From the NCBI GenBank assembly GCA_026770575.1, contig MU657167.1, positions 614,383 to 678,382 on the forward strand: a DNA stretch of 64,000 bases, in the 5' to 3' direction. Positions 50,012-60,885 of this stretch are shown here, in pieces. A model generated the notes under the pieces. The model did not search any database, was not told where the DNA came from, and saw only the letters and a list, made by a program, of their open reading frames with translations. A program made the position numbers and the translations under genes. Within the stretch, counting starts at the first letter, position 1; the number at the start of each line of letters is the position of its first letter. Origin of the DNA: Pelagophyceae sp. CCMP2097. Lineage: Eukaryota; Sar; Pelagophyceae.

Positions 50012-51799
50012 ATGGACCCCGAGGCGCCGCGCACGCCTCCGGGCGCGGGTGACCAGAGCCTGTTGACGACGTCGCAGGCAAAGTCCGTCCACTCCGTGCA
50101 CTGGGAAGACGAGGCCCCGCTGGACCTTGAGGCCTCGAGGCTCGAGGAGCCCGGCCTAACGGACCAGGAGGTGCCCGTCTCCCCAGTCTGGAATGAGGCG
50201 GCCCTCGCCGACTTCTTCGACGCGCCCGACGCCCCGCCCGCCGCCACCGAGGCCGAGGCCGAGGCGGCGCGCCAGGCGCAGCTTCTGCGCGCCATCGACG
50301 CCGCGCGCGAGCAGGGCGCAGCGCTCCAACTCCTCGCCGACGTCTCGCAGGCGCAGCAACGCCTCGTTCGCTGGGAGCAAGCCGCGCGCGGCGCGCGCGA
50401 CGCCCTAGCGGCGCTCGACGCCGCGGCGGCGGCGGACGACGCCAACGATGACGCCAACAGGGGCGCCGATGGGGACGCCGACGAGGACGTCAGCGGGGCC
50501 GCCGACGGTGTGGACGCATCGCTGGCGGCGCTGCTCGGCGGCGGCCTCACTAACGCGCGGGTCCTCGAGCTCTGCACGGCAGAGACTGCGTCCAAGCTCG
50601 AAGCGCACGCCGCAAACCTCAAACAAAGGCTGGCGGATGTCCTCAAAGACGTCGTCCGCACCGAGACCGTGCTCCAGCAGCGCATCGACGACCTCGAGGC
50701 GCGCAACGCCCCAGAGGTCCCGGAGCACGGCACGGGGCCGTCGCCGCGGCCGCCCGCGGCGCCGCGGCTCCGGTCGGCGCGGCAGCCGGGGCTGCCGCGT
50801 TCGTCTCGGCCGGCGTCGCCGCGGCTGAAGACGCAGGCCGAGCTGAAGGCTTCAGCGCTGCGAATAGTCCACCTGGCCGCGCGCGATTACGACCGCAACC
50901 GGCACGCCAACTGGCTCCGCGCCTTCGAGGGCGGCGGCATGCACGCGGCGCTGTTCCGGCGGCAGTGGAACAAGGCCTTTGGGCAGTTTCAGCTGTCGGC
51001 GGAAGAGGTCGGGGCCGTCTTCGAGACGTTTGACAAGGACGGCGGCGGGACCATCGACGGCGCCGAATTTTTAGTGGAATTCTACCGCGTCAGCTTCAAG
51101 TTGCACTCCGACGAGCTTAAACGCGACCGCGCCTCGGCCAAGCAGCTGCGTTTGGCGGAGCGCGAGCGGCGCGCATGCCACGGCCGCCGGTTCCTCGAGG
51201 ATGTGGGCGTGTGTGTTTCGCGCACCTTCGACACTTGCGATTTGGAGTCGGTGCGCGCCACTTTGGCGGAAAGGTCGGCCAAGTACACCGACGGCGGCTT
51301 TCGAGCCGTGGGGCGGGCCGGACTCGCAGGATTCGCCTGCAACTGTATGGAGCCGCACGAGCTCAAGGAGCAGCTCAAAGCCTTCGGCCTCTCGCTGTCC
51401 CCAAGAGAGCTCGGCGCGCTCTTCGCAGAGGTCGACCGCACGGGCTGCGGCACCGTCGACGGGCCCGCGTTTCTCCACTACTTTTTCCAGCTGGGCATGG
51501 AATACCGCGAGGCCAAGCTCCGGAAGATGCGCCGGCGCGAAGGCCGCGCAAACGCGAAGAGGGCGCACGCCGCGCGCCTCGCAGAAATGCAGTACGAGGA
51601 CTTTGGTCCAGTTGACGCCCGCGTCGCATGGGTCCTCGGCACGCCCGCGCCGACGACGGCCGCGGGCAACCTCTCTTCCAACCTCCCCTCGTGCACCGGC
51701 CGCTGGCTCATCAACGAGTCCGGCGCCGACGGTTTCGGCTCGGCGAGAAGTCCACGCCTCGCCACGAGCCCGTTCGTCGCGAGCGCGACGAACTACTAA
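50012..51799 (+). CDS. EF-hand coiled-coil protein
   Basis: 595 residues, intronless, start at ATG 50012 (open but ATG-less frame further upstream). Residues 1-250 are acidic with a coiled coil (AAREQGAALQLLADVSQAQQRLVRWEQAARG..., NLKQRLADVLKDVVRTETVLQQRIDDLE). A calmodulin-like pair follows: EF1 VFETFDKDGGGTIDGAEFLVEFY has all canonical ligands; EF2 LFAEVDRTGCGTVDGPAFLHYFF keeps D-x-T-x-C-x-T-x-D with position 12 Ala rather than Glu/Phe-acid, so calcium binding may be weaker. Between them lies a 100-residue helical spacer. The C-terminal part is basic (KLRKMRRREGRANAKRAHAARL). Similar proteins are flagellar or cytoskeletal; role here inferred only. Confidence 0.8.
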   Translation: MDPEAPRTPPGAGDQSLLTTSQAKSVHSVHWEDEAPLDLEASRLEEPGLTDQEVPVSPVWNEAALADFFDAPDAPPAATEAEAEAARQAQLLRAIDAAREQGAALQLLADVSQAQQRLVRWEQAARGARDALAALDAAAAADDANDDANRGADGDADEDVSGAADGVDASLAALLGGGLTNARVLELCTAETASKLEAHAANLKQRLADVLKDVVRTETVLQQRIDDLEARNAPEVPEHGTGPSPRPPAAPRLRSARQPGLPRSSRPASPRLKTQAELKASALRIVHLAARDYDRNRHANWLRAFEGGGMHAALFRRQWNKAFGQFQLSAEEVGAVFETFDKDGGGTIDGAEFLVEFYRVSFKLHSDELKRDRASAKQLRLAERERRACHGRRFLEDVGVCVSRTFDTCDLESVRATLAERSAKYTDGGFRAVGRAGLAGFACNCMEPHELKEQLKAFGLSLSPRELGALFAEVDRTGCGTVDGPAFLHYFFQLGMEYREAKLRKMRRREGRANAKRAHAARLAEMQYEDFGPVDARVAWVLGTPAPTTAAGNLSSNLPSCTGRWLINESGADGFGSARSPRLATSPFVASATNY

Positions 51800-51909
51800 T
51801 AATATGCCTGTTCCGGATCCGATGCGGTCTCGGGCCTCGGTGCGAAGAGGCTGGATCCGCGCAACGAGGCTGAAGGGGATGGTTCATGTGTAGTCTTAGA
51901 CTCTGTGAG

Positions 51910-54900
51910 TCAGTCTGCGAGTCGGAAGATGGCGCGCAGGTCGCTCGGCGTCTGTACGGCTTCAGCGGCGGCGCGCGCCGCGCCCGATGCGGCGGCGCGG
52001 CGTCGCTTCTTCGACGGCGACGCGGGGGGGCTCTGCGACGCCGCGGTGTCGGCCTCGATGTATTCGGCGGCGGCGGCGGCGCGCTGCTGAGCAAGCGCAT
52101 GGAGCGTCTCTTCGACGGTGTCGGCGATGACGTAGCGCTGGACCGTCGTCGGCTTGGTCTGGCCGATGCGGTGGACGCGGCCGACGGCCTGCCGCTCCGT
52201 CGCCGTGGAGAGAAGCGGGTGGAGGAGGAAACAGTGATTGGCCTCGACCAAAGTGAGCCCCGCGGCCGCCGTCTTGACGTTGAGGAGGAGCGCCCGCACG
52301 CCGGCGTCGCCGCGGAATCCCGCGAGCGAAGTATCCCAGTCCGCGCGGCCGCGCGGCCGCGCGTGGCGGACGCCAAACTCGTCTAAAGCTCGAGAGACGA
52401 GCTCGAGCATACTATCCCATTCTGCGAATATCAAGCACTGGTCGCCCGGCTTGAGCGCGGCCACGTCCTGCGCGAGCGCCGCGACCTTGGTCCCGAAGCG
52501 GCGGACGTGCCTCGACGCCGTGCCCTGCCGCAGCGCCAGCGGGAAAGCCACGTCTTCCAAGGTGTGCCACGCGCGGCACGTCGGGCAGCGCAGGCCGGCG
52601 TGGCCCGCGCTTTTCGCGACGCCGCGCACGCACTCGGCGCAGAACGAATGGCCGCACCGCGTCAGCACGGCGCGCTCGAGCTGCATGACCTCGTGGCAGA
52701 CGGCGCAGTCCGCATCCGCCGTCGAATCCGCCTCATCCGCACCGGCGGCGTCGTTGGCCTCGACCCTGCGGAGGAGGTGCGCAAACTTGCTGCGAGCATT
52801 TCGGAGGTCGTCCAGCTTCAAGACGAGGGCGTTTGCGGACTCGGAAACGTCGTCGTCGAGGACAGCGGGCAGCACGTGCGCGGCGCGGACTTGGGCGTCC
52901 ATCAACGCGTGTTCCACGGCGTCGCCGAGGAAGAGCTGCATGGGCGTTTGCGCCATTCGAAGGTGGTCGAGCTCTGATAACAAGTCAAAGTGCCGCCGCC
53001 AGAACTTGCGAGCAGACTCGTACTCGCGCAAAAGGGCCCCGCGCAAAGAAACCTCGCCGTCGCACCGCGCCGCACACCCGCGCAGCGCACACGCCTCGGC
53101 CGAAGATGCGCCGACGCGCCGCAGGCCCGCCTTGGCCCACGCCGCGACGGCGGCGACGGCGGCGGCGGCGAGGGCGTCCGGCGCTTTCACCGCGTCCATT
53201 GCGTCGGCCTTGCCGGCTGCAAAGAAACGGAGGTCGCGGCCGTAGCCGTCGATTTTCTGCTCGAGGGCGCAGTGGCGACACGTCGGTCCTGTCTGTAAAA
53301 AGTCCAAGCGACATTTGCCGCACCTCGAGTTCTCCAACTGCTCCTCCTCCGATGGCGAATCGGAGAGCTTCCGGAGTTCGCGCAGGAGCGCCGTTCGCCG
53401 CGCCAAAGCGTCGCCGCGCGTGGAGTCGACGAGTGCGGCCACAGCGCCCGCGTCCGTCCACCTGCCGCGCCGCGCGTCCCCGGAAAGGCCGCGCTGCTCA
53501 AAAGCGTGCGCCAGCGCGCGGTCGAGCGAGTCTGTGTCGTGCCTCGCCGCGCACCACGCCGTCGCGGACCCCGAGGCGCGGACGGCGGCGTCCGCGTCCG
53601 CCGTCGCCTCGGCGAGAGCGAGCACCTCGCGGCCCCGCAAAGCGCGCGTCGTGCGGAGGCCGCGCTGCACGACGCGGTCGACGCGGCCCGCCGCGTCCGC
53701 CGCGAGAGTTTCAAGCATAAAGCGCGGCGCCACGGCGACGTGGCTGCGCGCCGCCCGGTACGTTTCGCAGTCCAACGCCGCCGCCTTGCCCAGGCGCGTT
53801 TCGACGCCGGCGTCATTTCCTGCAACGCCGGCGTTGCCCTCGTCGGGCTCTCGCAGCTCTCGCGCCAGAGCGCGGCCGAGGTTGCAGGCGGCGTGCATCT
53901 CTTGGTAAGCGTCTGTATCGACTGTCGCTTCAAAGATCCGGACGTCCAAAGCCACGCCGCCCACGTGCGGCTCCAGTAAAAGCCTCAAAGCGCGAAGCCG
54001 CTCCGAGCACTCTGTGCGCACGAGTGCGTTTGAAGTCAGAATAACATGCCCAAACGTCTCGAAGACGCCGTCGCGCAACGCTTGGAGCGCCACGCGCAGC
54101 GGCGCCGCGCCGTCCGTCGCGGCCACGAGCGCGAGGTCGACGCGGACGACGCGCCTCGACGACGACGCGCCCTGAAGCGAAGCGTCTTTGGCCGAAGCGT
54201 CTCCGATGCAGTCGAACCGCGCCCACGACGGCCCCGCGGCGGCCGAAGCGCGCCAGGCCAGGCGCGTCGCGCGGCCCCGCGAGATGAGGCCGCGAGAAGC
54301 GCCGTCGCTCGCGTCGCCGCTCGACGCTTCGAGGTCGTCAGAGCCTTGGACCTCGACGTCTCCGAGGAGCTCGACGGCATCCCGCCGCGCGTCGACGTCC
54401 CGGAGGACGGCGACGTACTGCGCTATCGCGTCGCGCCGTTTGCGGCCGTCGCCGCGCAAGTCGCCCTGGAGCACTGTCAGAGCCGCCAGACCGCACCGCT
54501 GCATCACCGCCAGACGGTGCGCCTCCTCGTACTTGAACTTGGCCTCGGTCCTGGCGAAAAGCGTCGATGAGCGCCGCCGCGAGAGAAAGGGACCACACGA
54601 CCGAGAAAAAAAAGGGACCACACGACCGAGAAAAGTGTCCGCGCGTGACTCACGCGAGGCGGTTCAACACCTGGTCCAGGGTCAAAAAGTACTTGTCGTT
54701 GGCCCCCACGGACGGGTGGCAGCACGCCTGCCGCACGCGCAGCAGCGGGCCCGCAAAGTCGAGCTGCAGAGCGGCGTCGTCGTGCTCCAGCGGTTCGCCG
54801 TCGTCGCGCTGCGGCGCTTCGTCCGACCGGGGCTTCTTCCGCTGCGTGCGCTGCGCCTTGGCCAGCGCGGCCTGGACGTCGGCTTTGGCTGCGGCGAGCT

Positions 54901-56951
54901 GCTTGTCGTAGAAGAAGCGTTCTTCATCGGTAAAGTGGAGCCGCTTCTCAAGCGACGCTTGAGGCGGAAGGCCCAGCTGGTTGCCGACGAGCCTCTTCGT
55001 CGCTCTCCAAACACACCGCCCCGCGAAGCGCCCCAGCAGCGCGCGCGCCAGGCGGCCCGGGAACGAGTTTAAGCCCGCGGCGCCGCCGTCGACGAGGCTT
55101 CTGTTCGCGACGGCCGCGCGCCACCACGCCTTGTCGTCGTAGGGCGACACGCGCAGGAACGCGGCGAGGCCAAACAAGTCCTCCAACGGCGCGCGGCCGC
55201 GGCCCACGGGCGTACCCGTGACGGCCCAGCGCGTTTTTGCGGCGAGGGCCAGCGCGACCTTTGCGCACGCGGCCGTAGAGGACTCGCACATTTGCGCCTC
55301 GTCCAAGACGACGCGGTCCCAGACCTACCCAACGTCATTACGGGATGGTAACGGGATGGTACGGCACGTGCTGGGATCCATGGCGTCTTACACGACGCGC
55401 TCCGGAATCACCCGCCTTTCCCGGGCGCGCATCGAGCCTCTGATGCCGCTCCCTCGCTGTGGTCCGGATTTGCACACCGTCATCGGCGCGGCCGTAGACG
55501 ACGCCAAGGAGCGGCGAGGCGACGAAGGCGTATCTCGCGCGCACCGCGCCGCCGGCGGGTCTTGCGTGCGCGAGCTCGGCGCGGAGGACGTCGTACGATG
55601 TCAGGACGACGTCGAACGCCTCGTTGGAGAGCGTCGCCGGCGAAAGCTCCGCGAGCCTTGCGCGCCGCGTCGCTTTCGTCGCGCGCGCGTTGGACAGCGC
55701 CCTAACGCCATCGTAGCGGCGGAGGCGCAGCGCGGGCGCGTGGCGCGCCGCCTCGCTCTGCCACTGCGAGATGATAGCCGTTGGGGCGACAACGAGCCTG
55801 CGCGGCATCCCTCGAGGCACCGCGGCGAAGGCGCCGCGTCGCTCGTCGCGTATCGCGATTCGGGAGGGCCCTTCTCCGCAGCGTCACGAGCTCTTCCTCT
55901 GACGGCCCGGTGCTGCAAAGGGAACTCACGTCGGCCCGCAATGCGCGTCTTGCGGTCGGAGTCGCACACGGTCGATGGCTTGAAAGATGTCGCACGCGAC
56001 GCAGACGAACGTGTCTTCCGCGACGCCCGCCGCGCAGCACTGCGCGTGGATGCCGCGACCGCAGCGCACGCAGTGCACCTTGGCCAAGCCGTCGAGCGCG
56101 CCACAGACGCACGCCGCGTCGTAGAGCCGTGGCGCGACGGCGGCGCCGTCGTCGCTCTGACAAAGCGCGCCGAGACGCGTCTCGGAGGACCGAGGCGGCG
56201 CGTCTTCGCCCAGAGGAGGCGCCGGCGCCGGCGTGTGGTTCAGGAGCGCGAGGGCGAGGACAACGACGGTCTTCCCAAGACCCATTTCGTCTGCGAGGAT
56301 GCCGCCATTGATTTCGCGTGGCAAGAGATCCGGTTGCAGCGCCTCGACGACGTGGCCCGTCACGCCGTTGAACCAGAGCGCGCCATCGCCGTCTGGGCCG
56401 CAGCGGAGCCACGCGGCGTCCCGCGCATCGACGGGCCCGCACTCAACGGCCTCGCGCGAGCGCATCCACTCGACTGCGGCGAGCTGGTACGGCCGCAGCG
56501 TCGGCGCGAGACCGCGCGCTTTCAGCTCCGCGGCGAGGCCCGCGGGCGACGGCCAGCGCGTGGCCTGCGCCGCTTTTGCTGCCGACTGCCGCTCGAGGAT
56601 GGCGTCGATATTGCCGTTGGCGTCGTCGACGCGCGCCGCCGCGCCGTCGTCGACCGCAGGGTGGTGCGCTAACCAGGCCCACCCGAGGACCGCCGCGAGT
56701 TTCGCGCGCCGCTTCGCGTCGGGGGCCGCTAGCGCCTCGCGCGTCAGCGAGACGCGCAAAACGCCGTCGACGGGCGTCGCGACGGCGATACCTTCCTGCA
56801 CCAGCGCCCGCAGCGCCGCGGCCGCCGAACCGTCGGCGTCGTGTGGCAGCGCGGCGTCGTCCGGGAGCGCCGCCGCAGCGGCCGAGCCCTCGGCGGCGTC
56901 GAGCGCTCCGGCTGCGCGCGCGACGTCGATGACATGGTATAAATCCGACAT
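51910..56951 (-). CDS. SHPRH: SHPRH/Rad5-type SNF2 helicase with PHD and RING fingers
   Basis: Nuclear chromatin-linked ATPase/E3 ligase of the postreplication-repair type. Minus-strand exons: 56951-55930, 55797-55503, 55324 to about 54653, then about 54545-51910; roughly 1,540 residues. The first has TLRPYQLAAVEWMRSRE and Walker A ILADEMGLGKTV. An inserted PHD finger follows (CVCGALDGLAKVHCVRCGRGIHAQCC...FVCVACDIF). Next are LVVAPTAIISQWQSEA, DVVLTSYDVL, VVLDEAQM (DEAQ box) and AVTGTPVGRGRAPLEDLFGL. A long alpha-helical insert precedes the RING (CAVCHEVMQLERAVLTRCGHSFCAECV...CPTC). The helicase C-lobe reads CLIFAEWDSML, LLLNVKTAAAGLTL and RQAVGRVHRIGQT. All ATPase motifs are intact. The start could lie in an exon further upstream. 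Confidence 0.92.
54589..54634. repeat. 21-bp direct repeat in an SHPRH intron
   Basis: GGGACCACACGACCGAGAAA + A occurs at 54589-54609 and 54614-54634. On the coding strand it forms two pyrimidine-rich TTTTCTCGGTCG blocks upstream of the acceptor near 54546. Confidence 0.85.
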
Positions 56952-57166
56952 GCTGCGCACGGCCTCCGCCTCGCCTCGCCCGAGAAAGGCCTGCGGACGC
57001 GGCCTCGACGCGGCCTCGCCGAAAGAGCTTCGATGGCCGGCGTCGTCCACCGTCAGCCTCCGAGCGCGCCGCGAGTCGGCGTAATGCCGCCCGCGTGCTA
57101 GGCCCGCCCCGGCCCCCAGGAGCAGGAGACGCCGGCGAAAGAGGCTCGCGAGCGTCGGCAAGCGCT

Positions 57167-59380
57167 ATGGATGCCATGTCTACGTACCTGGAGATGAAAA
57201 TCGAAAAGTACGATTTGCTCAACTCCGGCCTGCTCGCCTCGGAGCACGTCTACACGGTGCGCATCTGGTGCGACCGCACGGCGACGTACGCGATCCGCCG
57301 GAGTGCGGCGGAGTTTGTGGCGTTGTCGCAAGCGTTGCAGAAGCGCTTCGCGCACGCAAACGTGGCCGACGTGCCCCTCAAAGAGGTCAAGGTCCGGCGG
57401 TGCGTGCCCCCGAGGCGCCGCGTCGAGAGCCGTTTGTCTCTTGAGTCAAAGGCCTGCCCAGAAACGCGTCGACGCGCGACGTAGGCCCTTGCTCGTCGGC
57501 GGCGCCCAAGCTTCCCGCGCGGTGTCCTACGAGGTCAACGCCGCCGACGCGGCGGGCATGGGCGCGCACCGCGGGGCGCTGGAGAGGTGGCTGCGCGACG
57601 TGGCGGCGGTGCCGGAGATTGTGGGCTGCGACGAGGTCGTCCTGTGGCTCGGCGACGACGGCGACTGCGACGCCGACCTGCGCCGCCTCGTCACCGCCGT
57701 GGACTTTGCCCTCGAGGGCGCCACGGTCCAGCGCTTCCGCGTGCGCCACGGGGCGTCGCACGACGTCGACGTCCGCTGCGCGCCCGACGCGAGCATAGTC
57801 GTCTGGTCCTTTGCCTCAGCGCCAAGAGACGTCGGCTTCTCCATCCTCTGCGACGGCGCCGAGCGCAGACGCTATGAAAGAGTCCCGTCTCACCAGAAGC
57901 TCGTGCAAGGGGCGTGCGACGTTGGCCGCCACGCCGACGCCGACGGCGACGATGAAGCGGACGACGACGATGGCGCGAGCTTCCGCACGTCGCTCAGCAC
58001 CGTCGCGGGCGCAAAGCGGCGCGTGCGGTCCGCTGGGGTGGTGACTTTTCGGTGGCACAACGAGTACGCTCTCTGGCGAGACAAGCGCATCTTCTTCCGC
58101 GCCGCCGCTCTGACGGCGCAGCAGTACCAGCACGCGCGGCGCAGGCACCGCGAACGCGCGGAACAGGACCGCGAGCGCGCCGCGCACAACGAGGCCCTGC
58201 AGCGGTCGGCGTCGCTGCTGGCCGCGTGGTCGCCGAACGACGAAGACGCCTTGGACGGCCCGCAAACGCGCGGCGAAGATGCGGGCTCGTTTATGATCGA
58301 CGGCCGAGACGTGCGCCGCATCTCGCGCGGCGACGTCGAGGCGGTGGCGCTCGAGGCGACGGCGCGCGCCGCGGGTATCGGCCCGCGCCGGAGACGACGG
58401 AAAACAAGATTGCCACAGCGTTGCGCCTCGAAGACCGCCTTCATAGGCCTGAGCGCGGCTCTCGGCGCGGCGGAGCGCGAGGCGTCTGCGTGCCGCGCGC
58501 AGCGCGACGGGGCCGTGGCTGAGAAGCTGCAGCTGCAGCGTTCGCTCGACGCCGCCTCTACGCGCGGCGACACCGCGCAGGCGGCGCTCGCCGCGGAGCG
58601 GACGCGGCGCGAGGCCGCGGACGAGGACGCGCGCGCGGGCAACGCCGACGCCGCGCGCCTCCGCCGCGACTGCGCCGACGCGCTCGAGCGCCTCGCGCGC
58701 GCGCAGGGCCGCACGGCTACGCTCGAGCGCGAGCGCGACCTCCTCAAACAGGTGCGCCGTCCGAAGACCGCCGCCGTCGTCCACCGTACAGTGAGACGCC
58801 GGCAAACGTCCTGTGACAGGCCGTCGCGGGCTACCGCGACACGGCGGAGTTGGCGCACGGCGACGCCCAGCTTGTGCGCGACGAGCTCGCTCGGCTCCAG
58901 AGCAGCGCTTTTAAGGGCGACGCCCGCGCGGCCGCCCGAGACCACGCCGCCGACGAGGACGACGACGAGGAAGACGTCAGTGCCCCCGCCCCACGCGCGC
59001 GCGTCGTCCCTTTGAGTGACGCTTTTCGTTCTTTTCTGACTTTCGTTCTTTTCTGACTTTCGTCCTCTTTGAGTGACGCTTTTCAGGACCTGCTCCGCCG
59101 CGTCGAGGCGCTGCAGCAGACCATCGACTCCGAGTTGAAGTCGTCCAACCCGTTAAAGTCCGTCGAAACCGCGCGATCGGGTGAGGCGCCCTGCGCCGAG
59201 GCCCTCGAGGCCCGCGAAAGGGAGCCTCGACACGCAGGCCCGCGGCGGCACGAGCTCACGGTGCCACCCGGCCTCGCCGCGGGCCAGGACATGCCCTTCA
59301 CCGCAGAGGGCATGGCGCTCTCCGTCGCCATCCCCGCCGGGTTCCGGCCGGGAGACACGTTCACAATCGAACTCCGCTAG
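57167..59380 (+). CDS. PX-GOLD coiled-coil protein
   Basis: Exons 57167-57399, 57485-58751, 58820-58975 and 59087-59380 give 649 residues, all in phase. The PX-like phosphoinositide-binding domain comes first: YTVRIWCDRTATYAIRRSAAEFVALSQALQKRF, LKEVKVRRPLLVGG, RGALERWLRDV. A GOLD domain follows: SIVVWSFASAPRDVGFSILCDG and GVVTFRWHNEYALWRDKRIFFRAA. Then a long coiled coil (LQRSLDAASTRGDTAQAALAAERTRREAADEDAR), an acidic segment and a final beta module (LTVPPGLAAGQDMPFTAEGMALSVAIPAGFRPGDTFTIEL). PX plus GOLD suggests an endosomal or Golgi tether. Head-to-head with SHPRH, 215 bp between starts. The last intron carries duplicated pyrimidine-rich blocks. Confidence 0.82.
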
Positions 59381-59615
59381 TCCAACCTCCAACCCTGCGG
59401 CAGGCGCATCGACAAGGGACCTCTGTCTGACGACAAAGGACCTCCGTCTAAAGATGACTTGCACGGGACTCGCTGGGCACCGCAACCTTCGCTGGGCACC
59501 TTTGAGGTGGACGCTCGCCGGGTCTCCACAGCGTACTAAGACGCTCCGCGCAGGAAAAAGGGACAAATTACAGTTTGTCGGCCGCCGCCAGGGTTCGACG
59601 TCGGCCGAATGCGGT
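59381..59615. other. Convergent intergenic region
   Basis: Separates the PX-GOLD and cytochrome b561 stop codons. Contains short direct repeats (GGACCTCnGTCT twice near 59419 and 59444; CGCTGGGCACC twice near 59471 and 59490). No gene. Confidence 0.6.
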
Positions 59616-60885
59616 TTACTTGGGTTCGACGTCGCCGTTCTTCTCCTCGTCTGGCTTTCCTCCCTTTTCGAGCTCGTCGTCGCCGACGCGCGCGTACTGC
59701 TTGTAGAGGGACAGGGCCGTCAGCAGCAGCATGAAAAAGACGAACACAATAGCTAAAACAATCTGCGAGATGAACCAGGCGTCGACGGGGTCGATGTAAT
59801 CCAGCGCGTTGGAGTGGTACATGCCCGTCTGGATCGTGACAAAGGACAGCACCAGCAGGCCGAAGCCCCACGTGGCGTGGACCACGTTGAAGATCTTGCG
59901 CGCCAAGCTGAGCTCGTGCTTTGCGTCCTTGTGCGGCCGCGCGGCGCCCATGGCGAACTGGATGACCGTGGCGAGGAGCACGGCTGCGCCGAGCTTCGAA
60001 TGCTTGGAGTGGCCGTGGTCGCGGTGCGCGGCCGGCACGTCAACCGCGGCGTAGACGATGCCAAAGGCGATGGCGGCGGCCGTCATGGCCAGGAACTGCG
60101 CGCAAATGTGCGTGTAGAACCACACCTTGTCCCCCGCCGGCCGCAGCGACCGCGACCGCGCCGCGAGCACGCCGACGGGCATCAAAAACGAGTACGCGAG
60201 CATCATCATCGCGCCGTGCGCCTAGCGGGGCACGATCCGGCTTGAAGGGAGCAGCGTGGGTTAACAAAGACGCACCACGATCATGAGGAAGTTGACGCCC
60301 TTGTAGTCGAGGTTCTTGACTTCGCACGTCTCGAGGTCGATCGTGTAGCCGCCGCGCTCGAGGTGCTCCTCGACCTCGCCGTTGTAGCCGTAGGCCCAGA
60401 TGAAACCGGAGCCGATGTCGTACATGTCGTTGTTCATCTTGGTGAACTCGATCAAAAGCATGCCGTCGACGAGTTGGACGGACTCCTCCGTCAGCGTCTG
60501 GCGCTTCGTCTCCGTGACCCGGGCCTTGAGGTACTTGTCCAGGTAGTACTGCTTCACTGACGTGCTCGCCGCATCCTTGTAGACGCCGCAGACGGCCTCG
60601 TTACCCAGCATCCTTCCGTACCTGCCCGTCAGAGTCGCCGCCGGCGCCGCGCAACGGGAAAGACGCCGGCGCGCGCTTGCTCCAGCCGAGGCCAGCCCAG
60701 GCGTAGTCGTGGCCCGTCATGTTGAGCTTGAGCAGGAACGACGCCGTCAGCGGCGTCGTGCTCCAGGCCACGCTGTATTCGGGGTTCAGCTGCAGCTCGA
60801 ACGTGTACCCCGCCTCGGCGACGGGCTTGCACATCTGCGCCGCCGCCGCCGGCAGCAGGGCCAGCGAGAGTAGGAAGCGCGCCAT
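59616..60885 (-). CDS. DOMON-cytochrome b561 protein
   Basis: Transmembrane electron-transfer protein (383 residues; exons 60885-60677, 60612-60276, 60221-59616). Signal peptide MARFLLSLALLPAAAAQ. The extracytoplasmic DOMON domain (YTFELQLNPEYSVAWSTTPLTASFLLKLNMTGHDYAWAGLGWSK, MLGNEAVCGVY, VDGMLLIEFTKMNNDMYDIGSGFIWAYGY) binds haem or sugar in relatives. The b561 part has five to six helices with the paired histidines: AHGAMMMLAYSFLMPVGVL, WFYTHICAQFLAM, HSKLGAAVLLATVIQFAMG and VVHATWGFGLLVLSF. Such proteins use ascorbate to reduce ferric or monodehydroascorbate acceptors across membranes. Intron 1 must use a GC donor (gcgcgc, 60676) to join GWSK to MLGNEA. Confidence 0.9.
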
